Positions 1-5,455 of a stretch of 5,547 nt of DNA are shown piece after piece (within the stretch, counting starts at the first letter, position 1; the number at the start of each line of letters is the position of its first letter). The notes under the pieces are model-generated. The model was not told the DNA's origin and did no database searches. It was given only the letters and a program-made list of their open reading frames with translations. The position numbers were made by a program, and so were the translations under genes. The stretch comes from Fidelibacterota bacterium UBA6817 (lineage in GTDB: Bacteria > Fidelibacterota > Fidelibacteria > Fidelibacterales > Fidelibacteraceae): assembly GCA_002452555.1 (NCBI GenBank), contig DKER01000078.1:344-5890 (forward strand). The letters run 5' to 3'.

Positions 1-75
1 CTGACTACCGGCTACCGGCTACCGGACTGGCTACCGGCTACCGGACTGGCTACCGGCTACCGGCTACCGGCTACT
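1..75 (-). repeat. TAGCCGG heptamer array at the miaB 3' end
   Basis: Read on the minus strand this is a run of TAGCCGG heptamers (variants TAGCCAG and TAGTCAG), broken twice by the pentamer TCCGG. On the plus strand, TACCGGC or TACCGGA units start at 6, 13, 20, 32, 39, 51, 58 and 65, and CTGGC pentamers lie at 27-31 and 46-50. Two heptamers plus one pentamer make a 19 bp composite unit, present twice in tandem (13-31 and 32-50). The array overlaps the last codons and the stop of miaB. It touches the window edge, so its true length is unknown. I see no intrinsic terminator with a T-run here. Confidence 0.95.
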
Positions 76-1365
76 GAACAACGTTACTCCTTGCGCATCC
101 GTAATCACCCGGCAGATTAAATCCCGCGGTTTGTAATTTTGGGCCGGAAATACAACAATTTTATTTGAACTTGTGCGTCCCATCATCTCTTTTCCGGTTT
201 TTTTGCTTTCTTTTTCTACAAGGATTTCAACGTTTCGGCCGATCAGTTCACGATTTTTTTCCAGGGTGTGTTTATATTGAAGTCGGATCATGCGGTTTAA
301 ACGGTCTGATTTTTCATCGTCCGACAAGGTTTCTTCCAGTTTTGCTGCCTGGGTTCCGGGGCGGGATGAATATTTAAACATAAAAGCAGCATCATAACGG
401 ATTCTATCCATCATATCCAGCGTATCTTCGTAATCCTGATCTGTTTCTCCCGGAAATCCTACAATCATATCGGTTGTTATTGCCATATCAGGAACAGACT
501 TTCTGATTCTGTCCACAATATCCAAATAATGTTCCCGTGTATATGTCCGGTTCATGGCTATCAGGACTGCGTCAGATCCGCTTTGTAACGGTAAATGAAT
601 GTGATTGCAGATAATATGTTTATAATCTTTGTGAACAGCTATTAAATCATCATTAACATCCTGAGGGTGAGGGGAGGTATACCGGATTCGCAACAGTCCG
701 TTTATTCCGGCCATCTTTTCCAGAAGGTCGGGAAACCCCCCTGACGCAGAGCGGTAGGAATTGACATTCTGTCCAAGGAGGGTCACTTCAACGAATCCTT
801 TGTCAACGGCTCGCCTTGCTTCTTCAAGAATGCTCTCAGGTTTTCGGCTTCTTTCTCTTCCCCTGGTATAGGGTACTATACAATATGCACAGAATTTATC
901 ACATCCCCTCATTATGGAAATCCATGCATTGATCCCTTCATGACGGGCAGGAAAGAGTCCGTCATACAATTCCAGCGATGATAATCGAGTCTCAATAAGC
1001 CGTTTTTTATCGCCGCCTGAAGATATTAGCTCCGGTAAATGACGATACGAATCAGGTCCCAGAATGAAATTGACATAAGGTTTTTTTCGCAGAATATCCT
1101 TCTTGAGATTCTGGGCCATGCATCCTACGATACCCATTTTCATGGATGGATTCGTCTGTTCCTGAATCATGCGCAATTGTCCCAGCCGGGTGTGAACCTT
1201 CTGTTCAGCCAGATCCCGCACACTGCATGTATTAAGAAGAACCAAATCCGCATTATCCGGCGAATCCACTTCCTCAAGACCTTCCTGTTGAAGGATAGCA
1301 ATGATGATTTCGCTGTCGTAGACATTCATTTGACAGCCGTATGTTTCAATATAAAATGTATTCAA
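64..1365 (-). CDS. miaB: tRNA-2-methylthio-N6-dimethylallyladenosine synthase (MiaB)
   Basis: This is a radical-SAM methylthiotransferase. It adds a methylthio group to i6A37 of tRNAs reading UNN codons, using S-adenosylmethionine and two 4Fe-4S clusters, in the cytoplasm. The N-terminal UPF0004 domain has Cys11 in the MiaB-type TYGCQMN signature, Cys47 in LNTCSVR and Cys82 in VGCMAQ. The radical-SAM CxxxCxxC is Cys155, Cys159 and Cys162, in RGCDKFCAYCIVPYTRGRE. A TRAM-like RNA-binding tail follows residue 375. The QMN motif and the NTCSVRDLAEQKV stretch favour MiaB over RimO or MtaB. The start is TTG at 1365-1363: the codon two upstream is the htpG stop in the same frame, and the resulting MNTFYIETYGC start fits the family. 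I see no clear ribosome site, so translation is probably coupled to htpG. The last residues, SSR, and the TAG stop come from the repeat array, which seems to have replaced the native end shortly after TLF. The length of 433 residues is near normal. Confidence 0.96.
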   Translation of the reverse strand: MNTFYIETYGCQMNVYDSEIIIAILQQEGLEEVDSPDNADLVLLNTCSVRDLAEQKVHTRLGQLRMIQEQTNPSMKMGIVGCMAQNLKKDILRKKPYVNFILGPDSYRHLPELISSGGDKKRLIETRLSSLELYDGLFPARHEGINAWISIMRGCDKFCAYCIVPYTRGRERSRKPESILEEARRAVDKGFVEVTLLGQNVNSYRSASGGFPDLLEKMAGINGLLRIRYTSPHPQDVNDDLIAVHKDYKHIICNHIHLPLQSGSDAVLIAMNRTYTREHYLDIVDRIRKSVPDMAITTDMIVGFPGETDQDYEDTLDMMDRIRYDAAFMFKYSSRPGTQAAKLEETLSDDEKSDRLNRMIRLQYKHTLEKNRELIGRNVEILVEKESKKTGKEMMGRTSSNKIVVFPAQNYKPRDLICRVITDAQGVTLFSSR

Positions 1366-1368
1366 AAA

Positions 1369-3240
1369 TTATTTATCCAGTATGTTTCCCATAATCGTAT
1401 TAATCCGTTTGATCATGGATGTCTTATCCGTTTCCAGTCCTGCCATCAGAAAGGCATTATCCGTCATCTGGTCAGAGAGAATCTTCAAAAGATCGTCATG
1501 ACCGCCTTCCTGATGCAGAGCACTCATTTTTTTTATAAGATTATGTTTTGGATTGATTTCCAGGACTTTTTTCCCCGGACTGTACATAGTCTGCCCCGCT
1601 TGTTCCAGTATTTTTTGCATATGTACAGTCATCATGTCATCCGGATTTACAAGCATAGCGGGACTGTCTACCAGTCTGTCTGATATTTTTACTTCAGAAA
1701 TTCTATCCTTCAGGTGCTTTGTAATCCATTTTATAAAACTTTTCAGATCCTTTTCTTCTGGTTTGTCCTTTTCTTCATCCGTTTTATTATCATCTACAGG
1801 TTTTGAAGGAAGTTTGATATTGGCGTTATCGGCTGATACCAGATTTTTTTCTTTATATTCACGAATGGATGTCATGACGAAATCATCAATCGGATTTGTC
1901 AGATATAACACTTCAATATCTTTTTCCCGAAACGATTCCATATAAGGACTGTTATCAAGTTCATTCCGGTTCATTCCGCTCAGATAATAAATCTCTTTCT
2001 GGTCTTCTGAAGCACGGGATATGTATTCTTCCAGAGAGGTTGTTTCACCGGATTTTGTTTTACTGGATTCAAAAAGGAGGAGATCCGCAAGTTCTTCCCG
2101 ATTTTCATAGTCTGTATTTGCGCCTTCTTTGATGAAAACGGAAAACTGTTTCCAGAATTCCTTATACTTTTCCGGTTGTTCTTTTTTTTGTGTTTTCAGT
2201 GTTGATAATATTTTTTTTGTGAGGTGTTTGCCGATCTTTTTCACAAGCTGGTTATCCTGAAGGGTTTCACGGGATATGTTGAGAGGAAGGTCTTCAGAAT
2301 CTACCACTCCTTTCACAAATCGCAGGTATTCCGGCAACAGATCTTTTACTTTGGATTCAATCAGAATCTTATTGCAGTATAAATGAACACCCGGTTCTGT
2401 GCGGCTTAGTCCGAAAACTTCATAGTTATCTTTTGGAATATACAGCAACGCGTTCAACTGAATTGGGGCATCAGACGACGTATGAAGCCGGAAATGAGGT
2501 TCTGATTCCATATTGGCAATAAATTTGTAAAATTCATTGTATTCTTCATCCGTAATCTCATTTGGGCGACGGGTCCATATTGCCTGAATCGTGTTTATCT
2601 TTTTCCCGGACAAAAGAATAGGGGAGGTTACAAAATTTGAATATTCTTGAATAATCTCTTTGAGCTTATCTTCATCCAGGTATTCTTTTTTATCCTCTTT
2701 CAGATGTACGACAATTCGCGTGCCGCGTTGGATACCCTCTTCAGGTGAAATCGTATATCCGCTGGCTCCGTCTGATTCCCATACAAAACCCTTGGCATCC
2801 TGTTTATAGGAACGGGTAATAACCTTTACATGATCTGAAACCATGAAAACTGAATAAAATCCGAGTCCGAATTGTCCGATTATTTGCGAAGATTGTCCGG
2901 GATTTTTCTGCAATTGCTTTAAAAATTCTGCGGTTCCCGAATGAGCAATAGTCCCAAGGTTTTCAATGAGTTCCTCTTTTGTCATACCAATGCCCGTATC
3001 TTCAATAATCAGATTACCGGATTCTTTTTCAATGGTAATGCGAATTTCCAGATCCAGATCCTTGTCCTTGATATCACCGTTGGTAAGACTGATATAACGG
3101 AATTTCTCCAGGGCATCAGATGCATTTGAAATAAGTTCACGAACAAAAACATCCGTATTGGAATAAATGGAATGAATGACAATGTCCAGTATCTTCTTGA
3201 TTTCTGTCTGATATTCGTATGTTTTCAATTGTTCTGCCAT
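1369..3240 (-). CDS. htpG: Molecular chaperone HtpG (bacterial Hsp90)
   Basis: This is the cytoplasmic ATP-dependent Hsp90 chaperone, which acts as a homodimer in folding and remodelling of client proteins. The N-terminal GHKL ATPase domain shows Glu35 and Asn39 in ELISNASDAL, the DTGIGM loop at 81-86, the lid segment around 95-103 (LGTIAHSGT) and GQFGLGFYS at 122-130. The middle domain carries the NISRETLQ loop at 321-328, with the catalytic Arg324 and Gln328. A charged linker lies near 480-500, followed by the C-terminal dimerisation domain. The length of 623 residues is normal and nothing looks broken. ATG at 3240-3238 is preceded by AGGGAGGT (3254-3247) at a spacing of 7 bases, which fixes the start. 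The gene sits 335 bp downstream of the superoxide reductase gene, across repeats, so it probably has its own promoter in 3241-3320. I found no CIRCE element and no convincing heat-shock promoter. It ends TAA, three bases before the miaB TTG. Confidence 0.98.
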   Translation of the reverse strand: MAEQLKTYEYQTEIKKILDIVIHSIYSNTDVFVRELISNASDALEKFRYISLTNGDIKDKDLDLEIRITIEKESGNLIIEDTGIGMTKEELIENLGTIAHSGTAEFLKQLQKNPGQSSQIIGQFGLGFYSVFMVSDHVKVITRSYKQDAKGFVWESDGASGYTISPEEGIQRGTRIVVHLKEDKKEYLDEDKLKEIIQEYSNFVTSPILLSGKKINTIQAIWTRRPNEITDEEYNEFYKFIANMESEPHFRLHTSSDAPIQLNALLYIPKDNYEVFGLSRTEPGVHLYCNKILIESKVKDLLPEYLRFVKGVVDSEDLPLNISRETLQDNQLVKKIGKHLTKKILSTLKTQKKEQPEKYKEFWKQFSVFIKEGANTDYENREELADLLLFESSKTKSGETTSLEEYISRASEDQKEIYYLSGMNRNELDNSPYMESFREKDIEVLYLTNPIDDFVMTSIREYKEKNLVSADNANIKLPSKPVDDNKTDEEKDKPEEKDLKSFIKWITKHLKDRISEVKISDRLVDSPAMLVNPDDMMTVHMQKILEQAGQTMYSPGKKVLEINPKHNLIKKMSALHQEGGHDDLLKILSDQMTDNAFLMAGLETDKTSMIKRINTIMGNILDK

Positions 3241-3246
3241 ATGGAT

Positions 3247-3254
3247 ACCTCCCT
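3247..3254 (-). promoter_or_regulatory. Ribosome binding site of htpG
   Basis: On the minus strand AGGGAGGT lies 6-7 bases before the htpG ATG. It is a strong anti-SD match following a run of six A. It supports the start at 3240, and no alternative start nearby has a comparable site. Confidence 0.85.
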
Positions 3255-3279
3255 TTTTTATCCAATTTTAAATTTAACA

Positions 3280-3320
3280 AAATCTGTTAGAGACTGATAT
3301 GAAAAATTGAAGACAGATTT
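3280..3320. repeat. 8 bp inverted repeat in the htpG leader
   Basis: AAATCTGT (3280-3287) and ACAGATTT (3313-3320) are perfect inverted arms separated by 25 bases. Their centres are 33 bp apart, about three helical turns. The outer arm ends directly at the boundary of the heptamer array. The element lies 40-80 bp upstream of htpG, where a promoter or operator is expected. It could be a pair of operator half-sites, a loose hairpin, or chance in AT-rich DNA. I could not place a convincing -35/-10 pair here. Confidence 0.5.
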
Positions 3321-3436
3321 AGTAGCCGGTAGCCGGTAGTCAGCCGGCAGTAGTCAGTCGGCAGTGGGCAGTCCAGTAGCCGGCAGCCAGTAGCCGGTAG
3401 CCGGTAGCCAGCAGTTGACAGTGGTCAGTAAACAGG
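3321..3436 (+). repeat. Degenerate TAGCCGG heptamer array between the superoxide reductase gene and htpG
   Basis: Read on the plus strand, heptamers run in register from 3323: tagccgg, tagccgg, tagtcag, ccggcag, tagtcag, tcggcag, tgggcag. The pentamer tccag (3372-3376) follows, then tagccgg, cagccag, tagccgg, tagccgg, tagccag, cagttga, cagtggt, cagtaaa and a partial unit. It is the same family as the arrays at both window ends but more diverged, with a rough YAGYNRN pattern. Its TAGCCGG strand is antisense to both flanking genes, unlike the two arrays at gene ends. It belongs to the 335 bp gene-free stretch 3241-3575. Confidence 0.92.
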
Positions 3437-3445
3437 CAATCAACT

Positions 3446-3480
3446 TTTCGACTTTCGACTTTCGACTTTCGACTTTCGAC
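3446..3480 (+). repeat. Five perfect tandem copies of TTTCGAC
   Basis: Units occupy 3446-3452, 3453-3459, 3460-3466, 3467-3473 and 3474-3480 with no mismatch, preceded by the partial unit CAACT. The period is 7 like the neighbouring TAGCCGG array, but the unit sequence is unrelated. Perfect identity suggests recent expansion by slippage or active homogenisation. All three frames are open on both strands. Confidence 0.95.
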
Positions 3481-3481
3481 T

Positions 3482-3496
3482 GCGAGCGAAGCGAGC
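3482..3496. repeat. GC-rich mirror-symmetric linker between arrays
   Basis: GCGAGCGAAGCGAGC contains GCGAGC twice as direct copies around GAA. Bases 3483-3496 read the same in both directions on one strand, so this is a mirror repeat rather than a hairpin palindrome. It joins the TTTCGAC array to the octamer array. Its function is unknown. Confidence 0.6.
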
Positions 3497-3502
3497 CTCA
3501 AC

Positions 3503-3566
3503 CTCTCAACCTCTCAACGTCTGAACCTCTCAACGTCTGAACGTCTGAACGTCTGAACCTCTCAAC
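3503..3566 (+). repeat. Octamer array with two unit types (CTCTCAAC / GTCTGAAC)
   Basis: Eight consecutive 8 bp units start at 3503, 3511, 3519, 3527, 3535, 3543, 3551 and 3559. Each is either A (CTCTCAAC) or B (GTCTGAAC), and the order is A A B A B B B A. The two variable bases, positions 1 and 5, are both C or both G in every unit. A degenerate unit, gcctcaac, precedes at 3495-3502. The array ends about 10 bp from the stop codon of the superoxide reductase gene, so on the minus strand it lies in that gene's 3' untranslated region. Confidence 0.93.
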
Positions 3567-3575
3567 GCATAACTA

Positions 3576-3959
3576 TTACGCTTTCCACAATCCGTGAATA
3601 TTACACCATTCCAGAACTTCAACTACCTGGGACAGATCCACCGGGAACCATGCTTGAGGCTTGTCACCGGGTTTGAGATATTTCCGAAGCAACATATCAC
3701 CGGTGCGGACTTCAATGTAATAAATGTAGTGTTCTTCAGTCATGGGATGTTCATCATTCTGGCCAATTTTTACCAATACGCCATTGTCTTTTTCTACAAC
3801 ATAGGGTATGTGTTTCTCATGTCTGGAATCTTCGGTTTTCGGATCAAGCTTTTTCATGGGGAATCCATCGCATTCCGGCAAAACATCATTCCCATGCATA
3901 ACTTCGACAAGCGTTTTGCTGATCGGTGAATAAAGCACATCTCCTTTTTCAGGCATCAT
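3576..3959 (-). CDS. Class III superoxide reductase (desulfoferrodoxin family, no rubredoxin-like iron centre)
   Basis: It reduces superoxide to hydrogen peroxide without making oxygen, and takes electrons from rubredoxin or a similar donor. It is cytoplasmic and typical of anaerobes. The catalytic mononuclear iron site is complete: Glu48, Lys49 and His50 in EKHIP, His71 in HPM, His77 in EEHYI, and Cys119 and His122 in CNIHGLWK. The N-terminal desulforedoxin-like domain (about 1-40) keeps its fold-like pattern (VEVMHGND...ECDGFPMK). However, only one of the four iron-binding cysteines remains, Cys30. It therefore lacks centre I, as in the Treponema pallidum-type class III enzyme. At 127 residues it matches two-domain desulfoferrodoxins rather than the shorter neelaredoxins. 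Tandem ATGs at 3959 and 3956 follow AAAGGAG at about 3971-3965, and either could be used. It lies 64 bp after the ferritin gene, probably in one transcript. The name dfx or sor is possible; I leave the symbol blank. Confidence 0.93.
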   Translation of the reverse strand: MMPEKGDVLYSPISKTLVEVMHGNDVLPECDGFPMKKLDPKTEDSRHEKHIPYVVEKDNGVLVKIGQNDEHPMTEEHYIYYIEVRTGDMLLRKYLKPGDKPQAWFPVDLSQVVEVLEWCNIHGLWKA

Positions 3960-4023
3960 GATAACTCCTTTATATCTTAAACAGAATTAATCGACAACCA
4001 TCATTGTTAACAGGCTTTGATCC

Positions 4024-4530
4024 TTATTCAGCAGCCGGATTGAAAACCCTTTGAGCCAATTGTTCGTCAAGCATATAAATACCATGACCATTGGAACCGA
4101 TACGGCGTACTTTTTTCAGCAGATCGTCCATCGTTGCTTCTTCTTCAACCTGTTCTTCAACAAACCAGTTCAGGAAATTCCGGCTCGCATGATCGTTCTC
4201 TTCTATAGCAATGTCTACAAGAGAATTAATTGATTTAGTCACAAATTGTTCATGCTCGTAAGCCTTGCTGAAAATATCTTCAATTGATTTGAAATCCTGT
4301 GGCGGTCTGTTTATTGTATCCAATTTCACGTTTCCGCCTCTCTCAATCAGGTATTGATAAAATTTCATGGCATGGAAACGTTCTTCCTGAACCTGAATTT
4401 TAAAAAAGTTGGCAAAACCGGGAAGTCCTTCAACATCAAAGTAAGCAGCCATTCCAAGATAATAATATTCTGAATACAACTCTTTGTTGATTTGTTCGTT
4501 AATGGCTTTTTCAAGTTTAGCTGATATCAT
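4024..4530 (-). CDS. ftnA: Non-heme bacterial ferritin (FtnA type)
   Basis: This iron-storage protein forms a 24-subunit cytoplasmic shell, oxidises Fe(II) at a diiron centre and stores it as a ferric mineral. All ferroxidase ligands sit at the same residue numbers as in E. coli FtnA: Glu17, Glu50, His53, Glu94 and Gln127. Tyr24 is also present. The third-iron (C site) acidic residues Glu49, Glu126, Glu129 and Glu130 are present too. There is no heme-ligand methionine pattern or rubredoxin domain, so bacterioferritin and rubrerythrin are excluded. The length of 168 residues is typical. ATG at 4530-4528 follows AAAGGAGA (4544-4537) at 6 bases. A good sigma70-type promoter lies just upstream. 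The gene leads a probable two-gene unit with the superoxide reductase, linking iron withdrawal to superoxide removal, and is divergent from the exonuclease III gene. Confidence 0.96.
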   Translation of the reverse strand: MISAKLEKAINEQINKELYSEYYYLGMAAYFDVEGLPGFANFFKIQVQEERFHAMKFYQYLIERGGNVKLDTINRPPQDFKSIEDIFSKAYEHEQFVTKSINSLVDIAIEENDHASRNFLNWFVEEQVEEEATMDDLLKKVRRIGSNGHGIYMLDEQLAQRVFNPAAE

Positions 4531-4536
4531 CGTTTG

Positions 4537-4544
4537 TCTCCTTT
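4537..4544 (-). promoter_or_regulatory. Ribosome binding site of the ferritin gene
   Basis: On the minus strand AAAGGAGA sits 6 bases before the ATG at 4530. It is a strong match and confirms the start. Confidence 0.85.
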
Positions 4545-4562
4545 CTTGTTACATTTTTTCTT

Positions 4563-4591
4563 ATGATAAATCAGCAAAAACTTGGTTACAA
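4563..4591 (-). promoter_or_regulatory. Predicted sigma70-type promoter for the ferritin-superoxide reductase unit
   Basis: On the minus strand TTGTAA (4591-4586, 4 of 6 to the -35 consensus) is followed by a 17-base spacer and TATCAT (4568-4563, 5 of 6 to the -10 consensus). Transcription would start near 4555, leaving a short leader that still contains the ribosome site. The -35 lies inside an imperfect inverted repeat, TTACAAT-GAA-ATTATAT (plus strand 4586-4602, 5 of 7 paired positions). A metal- or peroxide-sensing repressor could bind there. The repeat does not match a Fur or PerR box well, so the regulator is unassigned. Confidence 0.6.
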
Positions 4592-4660
4592 TGAAATTAT
4601 ATCTTTTCAGTAACGTAAATACCGGTCTGCTATCACAGATTATTAACGTATGAGGTTACT

Positions 4661-5455
4661 ATGAGATTAATTTCCTGGAATATCAATGGTTTGAGAGCAA
4701 TCTGGAAGAAAGATTTTATCAATATCCTTCAAAATTTAAAGGGTGATATTGTTTGTTTGCAGGAGACAAAATTACAGGAAGATCAGCTTGAGCCTTTCAT
4801 GATACAACCTCAGGGTTATCCCTATGTTAACTATCACTTTGCTGCCAGAAAAGGGTACAGCGGCGTAGCAACCTATTCACGCATCAAACCCAGAAACGTT
4901 GAAGTAGGATTGGGTGACAGTTGGAATGATAATGAAGGGCGGGTGATTCTCTCCCGTTATGATGATTTTATTCTGTTCAATATTTATTTTCCCAATGGCC
5001 AGATGAATGAAGAAAGACTTCAATATAAGCTTGATTTTTATGAACAATCCCTGAAATATTTTGATCAATGCAAAGAAAAAGGTGAATCGCTGATTATCTG
5101 CGGGGATTATAATACGGCTCATCATCCTATCGATCTGGCACGACCTAAAGAAAATGAACAAACATCGGGATTTTTACCGATAGAAAGAGCATGGATGGAT
5201 AAGATGGAAGCTCATGGTTATCTTGATACGTTTCGAATTTTTCATCCAGATGAACCGGATTGGTACTCCTGGTGGTCTTACCGTACCAATGCACGCCCCG
5301 GAAATATTGGATGGCGTATTGACTATTTCTACATTTCACCAGATTTACAACCCTATTTAAATGATGCATTTATACTGGACGATATTATGGGTTCGGATCA
5401 TTGTCCTGTGGGAATTGATATTGAAGTAGCCGGTAGCAAGTCCAGTAGCCGGTAG
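4661..5455 (+). CDS. xth: Exodeoxyribonuclease III / AP endonuclease (Xth/ExoA family)
   Basis: This Mg-dependent nuclease cleaves DNA 5' to abasic sites, cleans blocked 3' ends and has 3'-5' exonuclease activity in base excision repair. The exonuclease-endonuclease-phosphatase fold is complete. Asn7 lies in SWNINGLRA, Glu35 in LQETKL and Tyr109 in YFPNG. Asp149 and Asn151 lie in GDYNTAHHPIDLARPKEN, Asp221 in WRIDYF, and Asp246 and His247 in GSDHCPVG. ATG at 4661 follows GAGG (4652-4655) at 5 bases. The family fold should end near GIDIEV (residue 256). The last eight residues, AGSKSSSR, and the TAG stop are read from the heptamer array starting at 5427. Three earlier TAGs there are out of frame, and the pentamer tccag (5441-5445) shifts the phase so the stop comes at 5453. 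It is divergent from the ferritin gene across 130 bp. I see no convincing -35/-10 pair for it. Its 264 residues are normal for ExoA-like enzymes. Confidence 0.96.
   Translation: MRLISWNINGLRAIWKKDFINILQNLKGDIVCLQETKLQEDQLEPFMIQPQGYPYVNYHFAARKGYSGVATYSRIKPRNVEVGLGDSWNDNEGRVILSRYDDFILFNIYFPNGQMNEERLQYKLDFYEQSLKYFDQCKEKGESLIICGDYNTAHHPIDLARPKENEQTSGFLPIERAWMDKMEAHGYLDTFRIFHPDEPDWYSWWSYRTNARPGNIGWRIDYFYISPDLQPYLNDAFILDDIMGSDHCPVGIDIEVAGSKSSSR

Noticed and set aside
1..120. A plus-strand frame open from the window edge to 120 through the left array
   Set aside because: The antisense strand of a TAGCCGG array has no stops by construction, so openness is expected. The rest overlaps the MiaB coding end.
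1039..1683. A 214-codon plus-strand reading frame opposite the miaB-htpG junction
   Set aside because: It lies antisense to two genes with complete family motifs, has no recognisable domain, and runs across both genes. It is a shadow frame.
3241..3320. CIRCE element or sigma32-type heat-shock promoter for htpG
   Set aside because: No TTAGCACTC/GAGTGCTAA dyad and no convincing heat-shock -35/-10 pair is present. The region is merely AT-rich with one unrelated inverted repeat.
3321..3568. CRISPR array
   Set aside because: Units are 7-8 bp in direct tandem with no unique spacers, and no cas genes are present.
3964..3997. A separate promoter for the superoxide reductase gene (minus-strand TTGTCG, 17-base spacer, TATAAA at 3974-3969)
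   Set aside because: The hexamers fit, but the -10 overlaps the ribosome site and transcription would begin at about the ATG, losing that site. Co-transcription with ferritin is more likely.
4877..5161. Minus-strand reading frames opposite the exonuclease gene
   Set aside because: They are shadows of a gene with every catalytic motif intact on the plus strand.
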